This document shows, in pieces, positions 1-5,818 of a stretch of DNA of 5,818 bases (position 1 is its first letter; each line of letters begins with the position of its first letter). The stretch covers positions 1 to 5,818 of the forward strand of contig CAYLLR010000032.1 in NCBI GenBank assembly GCA_964384965.1, in the 5' to 3' direction. The DNA comes from GW2011-AR1 sp964384965 (GTDB lineage: Archaea; Nanobdellota; Nanobdellia; Pacearchaeales; GW2011-AR1). The position numbers and the translations under genes are program-made. Under the pieces are notes generated by a model. That model had not been told where the DNA came from. It worked only from the letters and a program-made list of their open reading frames with translations, and made no database searches.

Positions 1-155
1 TTAATCATTTCTTTAATAATTATTATCTCAATAATGTCTTCTGAAGATGTCATTGATATATTATCAATGTCCTTCTCCTTTAAGTTATATTTTTTTTTAA
101 GCTTTTCTCTTAAAACCTCATCTTGTAAAAATGCTTTTAACGCTTCTCTTTGCAT
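1..155 (-). CDS. Small charged protein of unknown function, 5' part only
   Basis: I do not recognise this gene. It starts at an ATG at 155-153, only two bases after the TGA stop (160-158) of the helicase gene, and stays open for 51 codons to the window edge, so the C-terminus is missing. The visible protein begins MQREALKAFLQDEVLREK and is very rich in Lys, Glu, Asp and Ile. It looks like a soluble helical protein, with no signal peptide or membrane segment. A run of nine A (complement of 90-98) encodes three Lys near residues 20-22. The start has only a weak purine stretch (AAAGAG) upstream, so translation is probably coupled to termination of the helicase. Position suggests it is part of the same defence operon, perhaps a small partner of the helicase or a component in the place of SspG. 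That is inferred from position, not from sequence similarity. Confidence 0.7.
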   Translation of the reverse strand, partial: MQREALKAFLQDEVLREKLKKKYNLKEKDIDNISMTSSEDIIEIIIIKEMI

Positions 156-157
156 GT

Positions 158-2386
158 TCAACTCTTTAGTTCAAGATGAATAGTGTCTAAATTTAAATTA
201 TAGTATTCACATATATTTTTTAAACTTTCAATAGCTTCATATTTGTTCATAGCCATGTAAGCAAAGTGAACAACTCTTTCTAATTCTTTTTTGACAAGCC
301 TTCTTTCACTGTCAAAGGTGGGGCTGCCGTAATCTATCATTGGAATAACAACTAAATCATAAATTTTTGCGAACTTTTTTTCTGGATGTTTTCTTAAAAT
401 TCTCCCTCTTCGTTGAATAAACTGTCTCGGATTTCCTGTGCTACTACAAAATATTGCTTTCTCAGTTCGAGGAATATCAACACCTTCATCCAAACATTTC
501 ATTGAAATCAGAACATCAATTCTCCCTTTCTCAAAATTAAAAAGTAAATTTTCTTTATCCTCACTTTCACTTGTGTATTGTGCAATATGCGTATTCGGAG
601 AAATGATTCGTATAATGTTTGAATATAAATCAATAATTCTTGAATCATTGTTTAGCTCAGGAAACTCTTCTTCAATAAAATCTGTATCTGAGTGATATCC
701 TTCAGGAGCATATACTAATGAATACTTCAATCCCGATTCTGATTTAATTATATCACTCACGATTTCTTTAAACACTTCAAACTTGTTTTTTGCTTTATGA
801 ATAATACTTTTACGTTTTATAAGCAACATCTCGTATTGCTTTTTTATATTTTCCTCTTGGTAACTTTTCTGAAATAATTTAGCTAATCTAACCGAGATTT
901 CATTATACTTTTCCATCTCTTCTATTTGCAAATTTACAAGAGTTGGATAATAATAATATTTACACAAAATATTTTCATCGATCGCCCTTTCCATTGAAAA
1001 ACTATAAGTAAATGGTTCAGAATCATTGAAAAATTCTTCAATATTTTTTGTTCCTTCAGGATCATATGTTCTTCGTGGAGTTGCAGATAATCCAATTCTT
1101 TTTTTTACATTTATCTGCGATAATTTGCTTTTTACATTTCCTGCTCCAAGGTTGTGAGCTTCATCAGCAATTAATATTTCTTCATTGTTTAATGCTTTCA
1201 AAAACTTCTGAAACCTGCTATTTGAGAAAGATTTATAAGTTGCGATAACAATGTAATTTGTATTAATACCGAATGTTTCTTTGGTTTTTAACTCGGTCAA
1301 AGTCTGGTGCCAATTCGAATTCCTTGAAGAGACTGGTATAATATTAATAAAGTTGAAATTTTTTGCCTCCTTTATCCATTGGTCTACCAAAACTAAAGTT
1401 GGGACAAGGATTATTACTTTGTATGTATTTGTTTTTTGAAACTCTTTAAGAACACAATTCAATGCCGTAATAGTTTTTCCTGTTCCTGTGGCCATAGCAA
1501 ACACACCTGAGTAATTATTTTTTACCCAGTTTTGATAAGCTTCATTTTGATATGATCTTGGTCCATTTGAAAATGGAAACCTTGGCTTTTTAATTATATC
1601 TTCTATTTTATTCAATGCTTTTTGGAAACTCATTTGAACACTTTTATTTTTGTAAGCAAGTCTTTTTTTTTCCAGCAACTCTTTTTCTTGAATCAATAGT
1701 TCGTTTATTGAACTATTTCCAAAGTCTTCTTTGATTGCAACCAAAACATCATCTATATCTAAATATTCTACAAAATCCGATTTACCCGAAAAGATGGTTT
1801 CAAAATCCTTGTTCTGTCTTTTTATCATTTTGCTTGAACGATTATTTTCCCAACTTAGAAATGCGTCTAACTCTTCTAAATTTTCAAGTAAACCAAATGC
1901 TGTGAAATTACACGATGCTTTGAAAGCAACTGAATTAACACCATCGGAGAACATTCCTGACTTGTAATGTGCTATGCCTTTGCCTGTCTTTGGTTTGATA
2001 ATTTTTATCTGAATCCTGTCTTCTGAAATCAGCCATGCAAGGCAGTCAAAAAAATGTTTGCTGTAACTATCAAGCGCTTTTTTCAATTGCCTAATGTCGC
2101 TTAAATTGAATATTTTTTTATCGATTTTATCTTTTTGACCTGATTTTATCGTGTCCTTATCTTTTTGTGATAGAATATTATTTACAACCATTCTCACTGT
2201 TCCACCATTGTAAAGAAAATTTGCAAAACCAAGTGATAAAACGTTGATTGCAGCCGAACTAAAATAACCTAACATTAAATCAAATCGTATACTATTGCAC
2301 AAACAGTCCATATAAAATTGAAGCGGTTCACTGTCACTACCTGTTCTGTATGACCGGTCTCGTGACCAATTTAAATCTCTAAGCAT
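158..2386 (-). CDS. PLD-family nuclease domain fused to SF2 (DEAH) helicase, probable defence effector
   Basis: This complete 742-residue protein very likely uses ATP to move on DNA and cleaves it with a phospholipase-D-type nuclease domain. Residues 1-200 form the PLD domain: GYFSS at 40-44, then H140, K142 and D148 followed by N160. This is the HxK...D...N active site, in the variant with five residues between Lys and Asp. One such motif per chain implies dimerisation to build a complete site. Residues 275-670 are a superfamily 2 helicase: RSYQNEAYQNW (277-287), Walker A ATGTGKT (299-305), DEAH (408-411), LSATPRR (433-439), motif V around DEGVDIP (633-639) and motif VI QRRGRILR (658-665). 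An in-frame TAG at 2395-2393 lies seven codons' worth of bases or fewer upstream, so the ATG at 2386 is the first available start; ribosome-binding sequence is weak. Context beside ATPase and PAPS-reductase genes suggests the restriction arm of a phosphorothioation system (possibly SspF-like). Stand-alone PLD-helicases of other defence islands are the alternative. Confidence 0.9.
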   Translation of the reverse strand: MLRDLNWSRDRSYRTGSDSEPLQFYMDCLCNSIRFDLMLGYFSSAAINVLSLGFANFLYNGGTVRMVVNNILSQKDKDTIKSGQKDKIDKKIFNLSDIRQLKKALDSYSKHFFDCLAWLISEDRIQIKIIKPKTGKGIAHYKSGMFSDGVNSVAFKASCNFTAFGLLENLEELDAFLSWENNRSSKMIKRQNKDFETIFSGKSDFVEYLDIDDVLVAIKEDFGNSSINELLIQEKELLEKKRLAYKNKSVQMSFQKALNKIEDIIKKPRFPFSNGPRSYQNEAYQNWVKNNYSGVFAMATGTGKTITALNCVLKEFQKTNTYKVIILVPTLVLVDQWIKEAKNFNFINIIPVSSRNSNWHQTLTELKTKETFGINTNYIVIATYKSFSNSRFQKFLKALNNEEILIADEAHNLGAGNVKSKLSQINVKKRIGLSATPRRTYDPEGTKNIEEFFNDSEPFTYSFSMERAIDENILCKYYYYPTLVNLQIEEMEKYNEISVRLAKLFQKSYQEENIKKQYEMLLIKRKSIIHKAKNKFEVFKEIVSDIIKSESGLKYSLVYAPEGYHSDTDFIEEEFPELNNDSRIIDLYSNIIRIISPNTHIAQYTSESEDKENLLFNFEKGRIDVLISMKCLDEGVDIPRTEKAIFCSSTGNPRQFIQRRGRILRKHPEKKFAKIYDLVVIPMIDYGSPTFDSERRLVKKELERVVHFAYMAMNKYEAIESLKNICEYYNLNLDTIHLELKS

Positions 2387-2505
2387 TTTTAACTAGCCTG
2401 TAATAATCCAATTAAAAAATAGACAATAACTTTTACATTACTGGAGCAATGATTACTCTCTTCTTCTGAATTCATCATATAATCACTACTTTTAACTCTA
2501 CTTTA
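2387..2505 (-). other. Post-gap segment holding an open frame: possible SspD tail or 29-codon ORF
   Basis: This 119-base stretch lies between the assembly gap and the helicase start. Read on the minus strand, one frame is open for 37 codons, from 2502 to its TAA at 2391-2389. The other two frames stop after 1 and 9 codons. The TAA is followed by two bases and then the helicase ATG, the same stop-2-ATG spacing as at the helicase/small-gene junction, which suggests the frame is translated. The first codon next to the Ns (2505-2503) is TAA in that same frame. So either this is a separate ORF, for example from the double ATG at 2478-2473 (MMNSEEESNHCSS..., 29 residues, with a hydrophobic stretch VIVYFLIGLL near its end), or it is the true C-terminus of the PAPS-reductase-like gene with an error at the contig edge. 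No promoter or terminator is evident. Confidence 0.35.
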
Positions 2506-2605
2506 NNNNNNNNNNNNNNNNNNNNNNNNNNNNNNNNNNNNNNNNNNNNNNNNNNNNNNNNNNNNNNNNNNNNNNNNNNNNNNNNNNNNNNNNNNNNNNN
2601 NNNNN
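2506..2605. other. Assembly gap (100 N)
   Basis: There are exactly 100 undetermined bases. A round 100 is a common placeholder for a gap of unknown length, so distance and reading frame across it cannot be trusted. The gap interrupts the PAPS-reductase-like gene after residue 135. Proteins of this type, as I remember them, continue for well over 100 further residues with a Cys-rich segment. The real gap is therefore probably several hundred bases, unless the gene is truncated. Confidence 0.98.
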
Positions 2606-3010
2606 TTTTCGAGAAATATAGGCTTCCCGGTTTTCATCGCCACGAATTCCCACATAAGAAATTACCGGATCATCTTTTACAAATTTCTCAAAAGGTTCTA
2701 ATTTTAATTTTCGAGTACACCATCGAGATTGAGTGGAAGGTAAATAACCACCATATATTTCAAGAAAATAATCAAAGGGAGCTTCTTTGGGAGAATCTTC
2801 CACCGCCTTTAATTTGATTATTTCCTTTCCTAAAACCGTTTCTAATTTTTGAATTAAAACATACGTTTCATCTAACTCTCTTCCTGTATCGGAGAAATAA
2901 TACTCTATATCGAGATATGGATATTTTTCTTTTAAATATATTGCTAAGGCAGCACTATCCTTCCCACCAGAAATCCCTAATACATGTCTAACTTTATTTA
3001 TCTGATTCAT
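2606..3010 (-). CDS. sspD: SspD-like PAPS-reductase-family ATP pyrophosphatase, N-terminal 135 residues (broken by gap)
   Basis: The protein belongs to the adenine-nucleotide alpha-hydrolase/PAPS reductase superfamily. Its likely role is to adenylate the DNA backbone phosphate, or otherwise enable sulfur insertion, as DndC and SspD do. Visible signatures are the PP-loop SGGKDS at residues 14-19 after a beta strand (VRHVLGI), then DTGRELDETY (41-50), GGYLP (87-91), RWCTRKLKLEPFEKF (96-110, with Cys98) and YVGIRGDENREAY (119-131). Exactly 135 codons are readable before the Ns; the Cys-rich C-terminal part expected for this family is hidden. The ATG lies inside the end of the ATPase gene (17-base overlap), with only a purine-rich AGAAGAAGAA upstream, so the two are cotranscribed and probably translationally coupled. 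A metabolic CysH is unlikely because no cysteine-biosynthesis genes are nearby and the partners are a giant ATPase and a helicase. DndC proper is less likely because no SMC-like DndD partner is seen. The family call is firm; the Ssp assignment is inferred. Confidence 0.8.
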
Positions 3011-5818
3011 TAGAGAGTTCTTCTTCTAATAATTCAATTAAGACCGCTAGTTTTAAATCTTTATTTTCTTTTAGGATTTCTTTTATTCTACTTTTTGTTA
3101 TTGTTATCTCTGCTTCCACGCTTTTAGGAAATCGGTATATTTTTGATTGTTTTTCTCTTTTTGCTATGGTCAATTCTAATTTATATACTTTTTCGCGGTC
3201 AATGTCAATATCCATTTTAGAAATTTCACACAAATCATCCAATTCCCGGATTAAATTTCCCAATTTATAATAAATTATTTCTTCCTCTTCATCCCTCATT
3301 TTCTCGATTGGTTTGTGAAGGATAGATTGAACAACTGCTTTTAACCAAGCATCCCGTTCGTTCAATTCCGATTTAATTTGTTTATAAAAAGTCATTTGAT
3401 GGGGTAGTAATAAATCCACCTTCAATGACGAATATCTTCTTTTTAGCTCTGAACGATAGGCTTTAAATGACAATCTTTCATACCCTGTTACTTTTAGTAA
3501 CTTTCTTTCAATCCGGGAAAGTAATTCGTTAAAACAATTTCTTAATTCACGAATACTATTTTTTAATTGCGTAATATATTCAATCAAAGATTCATCGGAT
3601 TGGTTTAAACTTTGAAAGGTATATCCCAATGCATTGGGAAAATCTTCAAAAAATGCCTTCTCTGGATCAGTGGCGTTGGCAATTGTTTCTCTTAGATTCA
3701 ACGCACTTTTGGATAATCGTTTGGTTTTCTTTACATATTCCGGTAAGCCCCGATAAAAAGACAAAAAAGGTTTTATTGTTTGTATGAAACTCTCTGTAGT
3801 TATATGTTCTTCTGGTTTTTGATTCAGAAAATCCCTGTATTTATTAAATAAATCTAATCGAACCCCTTTTAATTCAAATGTTTTAATTTGAAATTTATTG
3901 GGTTTTTTTACAATTAATTCTAACACGTCAGAATTAATTTCGGGAATAAATCCTTCTTCGCAAAACAAGGCAAAGTCATCTCTTTTTATGAATAAGAATA
4001 TAGGTATCCAAAAATCAATAAATCCTTTCTTAAGTTTAAAGGGAGGTGAGGATAAGATTTCTATAAATTCACTCAGATTTTTACGCGCTACCACAGCGCT
4101 CTTTAAAAAATCTTCTGATACCCTCCAAAGTGGTTTAAAAGAATCATCTATAGGATCTTTTAGAACATATGTGTTTCCATTCTGTCTATGGATACCCGTA
4201 TTTTTAATCAATGTTAAATATATTGTTTTTTCTGGTGGGAAATCTTTTTCGTTGAATGCTAAATTCGCTTTGTCCCAATCATTAATTAACCGTTCTAATA
4301 AATTTTTTCTTGCTCTAGAAATTGTTGTTGGTAGTTTTTCACGATTGATTAACTCATTCTTAAAAATAGGTGTATCCGAATATATTTTTTCGCAAATCCA
4401 AGATAAAATTTGATTGAAATTCGATTTATTCTGAATTTTGATCTTTTTCCCTTTAAATACCCATATAATATTTCCAGAAGAATTATACAGATTGCTCAAA
4501 ATATATTTATCCAATTCTTGTTTTTGAAACTCTAACATATTCTTCAATTCGCGCTCGGCAATCGGATCATCAACAACATTTTCTATTACATATTTGATTT
4601 TTTCGATTTCAAAAAGAATGGCTTTAATTTGCTCTACATTTTTATACAATCCATAGATTATGGCTTTATTTACATTCGCTGTAAATTTAATTAGTTTTTC
4701 AACAGAAAATTTTTCAGATAATAATAAATTAATGATTCCATCCGTGGCACCATGTGGTTCAACATTTATCGGTTCCTCAGAAAATTCAAATCTAAAAAAT
4801 CTCGGAGTCCCATATTTATACTGAATGCTTTTAGCCGATAAATATGGGAAATCAAAATATTTTTTTATAAATGGTAAGGGATTGATAATTGGAGGAATTT
4901 TTGATGCAGCTTTTTCAAGTTCTACATCAATATTTAAATCCGTTCCTTCAAATAGAATATATTGATTTTTATAATTCAAAAATCGAATAATTTTTTTACT
5001 CTCTAATTCCTTTAAAATTTTTTCCGGAAATTTTATATGTAAACTTAATCTGGCATAATTTGAAAGAAATTCACTATTTATTTTTGCTCCAGCACGAGCA
5101 AAAATATTTAATAGACCAATTGTTTTAACTAATTTGAGTCCATCTTTAGTATTCTCAGCTAAATTACTTTCCACACGATCAATAGCTGTAAGGATAGCAC
5201 GCCATTGGAAGAAATGGGGATTGAACTTGGAAAATAAAAAGGACGAAAAATTATTAAGTAAATAATTATATACATTGCTTAAATTAAAATATTGCCCATC
5301 TTGAAATTCCTGAAAATTTTTTAATCCGTAATATTCATCTGATTCAAGAAAAGTAAATAAAGATCTTTCATTTTGCCCATAAATCTGTAGAGCTAAAGTT
5401 AGAACAGCTGCGGATAACAAATCTAGTGGGTAAAGCTTTTTCGCTAGCTCTATACTTATTTCTGTTTGTAATGGAAAAATATGTGCCTTCTCTATAGCAC
5501 GAAATAATGCTGCAGGATCAATATTTTGGTGTCGTAAAAATTGTTTATAGGATAGATTTTCAGCTGCCAAATATAAAAGTTGCTCAACAGGCTCGTTAAA
5601 GGTTAATTCTTTAAGTCTTCCTTTAACCTTTTCCCACTCTAGGCGTTGATTTCTCGACAATCTATTTGCATAAGAATCGAACCCTTGATGAAGCACGATA
5701 ATAAATAATAAATTATGAGAAGGATCATTGGCTAACTCTGCCAATTGTTGGATAAAATATAATTCTTTATCCGGATTGTTCAGCGAAGCGTATTCTAAAA
5801 ATTTCCCAAATTCGTCTA
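2994..5818 (-). CDS. sspC: SspC-like large defence ATPase, C-terminal ~940 residues (5' end outside window)
   Basis: This is a giant P-loop ATPase thought to power DNA handling in phosphorothioation. The frame has no stop up to the right edge. A TTG at 5744 is an internal Leu codon, not the start, because the frame reads upstream through xDEFGKFLEYA at 5818-5787. This is a Walker B-like Asp-Glu, so Walker A and the N-terminus lie outside the window. Counting from 5744, LLFIIVLHQGF (12-22) looks like the next core strand with a sensor, WEKVKGR (37-43) follows, and YGQNERSLFTFL (122-133) looks like the lid. Residues 200-916 are a long charged, mostly helical region without a recognised catalytic motif. 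It includes NELINR (463-468), LPEYVKKTKRLS (667-678) and FFEDFPNALGY (698-708), which I remember as recurrent in large ATP-binding proteins of defence islands. The end is acidic (ELLEEELSNESDK) and overlaps the next gene by 17 bases. The ATPase class is well supported; SspC, rather than a BrxC/PglY-like relative, is inferred from the PAPS-reductase gene that follows. Confidence 0.75.
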   Translation of the reverse strand, partial: DEFGKFLEYASLNNPDKELYFIQQLAELANDPSHNLLFIIVLHQGFDSYANRLSRNQRLEWEKVKGRLKELTFNEPVEQLLYLAAENLSYKQFLRHQNIDPAALFRAIEKAHIFPLQTEISIELAKKLYPLDLLSAAVLTLALQIYGQNERSLFTFLESDEYYGLKNFQEFQDGQYFNLSNVYNYLLNNFSSFLFSKFNPHFFQWRAILTAIDRVESNLAENTKDGLKLVKTIGLLNIFARAGAKINSEFLSNYARLSLHIKFPEKILKELESKKIIRFLNYKNQYILFEGTDLNIDVELEKAASKIPPIINPLPFIKKYFDFPYLSAKSIQYKYGTPRFFRFEFSEEPINVEPHGATDGIINLLLSEKFSVEKLIKFTANVNKAIIYGLYKNVEQIKAILFEIEKIKYVIENVVDDPIAERELKNMLEFQKQELDKYILSNLYNSSGNIIWVFKGKKIKIQNKSNFNQILSWICEKIYSDTPIFKNELINREKLPTTISRARKNLLERLINDWDKANLAFNEKDFPPEKTIYLTLIKNTGIHRQNGNTYVLKDPIDDSFKPLWRVSEDFLKSAVVARKNLSEFIEILSSPPFKLKKGFIDFWIPIFLFIKRDDFALFCEEGFIPEINSDVLELIVKKPNKFQIKTFELKGVRLDLFNKYRDFLNQKPEEHITTESFIQTIKPFLSFYRGLPEYVKKTKRLSKSALNLRETIANATDPEKAFFEDFPNALGYTFQSLNQSDESLIEYITQLKNSIRELRNCFNELLSRIERKLLKVTGYERLSFKAYRSELKRRYSSLKVDLLLPHQMTFYKQIKSELNERDAWLKAVVQSILHKPIEKMRDEEEEIIYYKLGNLIRELDDLCEISKMDIDIDREKVYKLELTIAKREKQSKIYRFPKSVEAEITITKSRIKEILKENKDLKLAVLIELLEEELSNESDK

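Noticed and set aside
438..1967. Plus-strand open frames at 438-695, 1048-1248 and 1731-1967
   Set aside because: All are antisense to the helicase gene, whose motifs are intact across these positions. They are shadows of its codon pattern.
2436..2451. Imperfect 16-base inverted repeat (12 of 16 positions symmetric) as a possible operator or hairpin
   Set aside because: The dyad has mismatches at the centre and in the arms, and it lies in probable coding sequence inside a compact operon with no promoter-like elements nearby.
2498..2605. Completion of the SspD-like gene by reading through the Ns to a TAG at 2500-2498
   Set aside because: This depends on the gap being exactly 100 bases, which is a placeholder length. 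The resulting 170-residue protein would lack the family's C-terminal half.
2606..3010. Housekeeping CysH (assimilatory PAPS reductase)
   Set aside because: The surrounding genes are a giant ATPase and a nuclease-helicase with overlapping or coupled starts, not sulfate assimilation genes.
3898..4413. 171-codon open frame on the plus strand
   Set aside because: It lies wholly inside the well-supported minus-strand ATPase gene, its composition looks like antisense of that gene, and it shows no recognisable motif.
1..5818. DISARM, BREX or classical Dnd/Dpt system
   Set aside because: No methyltransferase, PglZ or SMC-like DndD is seen, and the PLD domain is fused to the helicase and not free as in DISARM. 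BREX type 4, which has a PAPS-reductase-like protein, cannot be fully excluded without the flanks.
1..5818. CRISPR array, tRNA/rRNA, insertion sequence or attachment site
   Set aside because: No repeated spaced units, RNA gene signatures, transposase frames or terminal repeats were seen; nearly all sequence is coding.

Overview
This is an AT-rich window (about 30% G+C by eye), and every convincing gene lies on the minus strand. The right-to-left order is therefore the transcription order. Nothing fixes the host taxon. Low G+C and weak Shine-Dalgarno sequences at all three visible starts would fit a Bacteroidota-like or other AT-rich bacterium, but this is only a hint. A run of exactly 100 N (2506-2605) shows the sequence is a scaffold of at least two contigs.

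Layout in transcription order: (1) 5818-2994, a very large P-loop ATPase, cut at the window edge just upstream of its Walker B motif. (2) 3010-2606, the first 135 residues of a PAPS-reductase-type ATP pyrophosphatase. It overlaps the ATPase end by 17 bases and runs into the N gap. (3) 2505-2387, a short stretch between gap and next gene with one long open frame that ends two bases before the next start. (4) 2386-158, a complete 742-residue protein joining a PLD-type nuclease domain to an SF2 helicase. (5) 155-1, the start of a small charged protein that begins two bases after the helicase stop and leaves the window.

The best overall reading is part of a DNA phosphorothioation defence operon of the Ssp type. 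The ATPase matches the role of SspC and the PAPS-reductase-like protein that of SspD. The PLD-helicase and the small gene sit where the restriction module (SspE or SspFGH in characterised cassettes) would be. In this model SspD activates or transfers sulfur for backbone modification, SspC supplies ATP-driven DNA remodelling, and the helicase-nuclease attacks unmodified phage DNA. The expected nickase SspB (DUF4007) would lie just beyond the right edge, and further effector genes beyond the left edge. The domain calls rest on visible motifs. The Ssp assignment comes from gene order and remembered family features and was not tested by any search.
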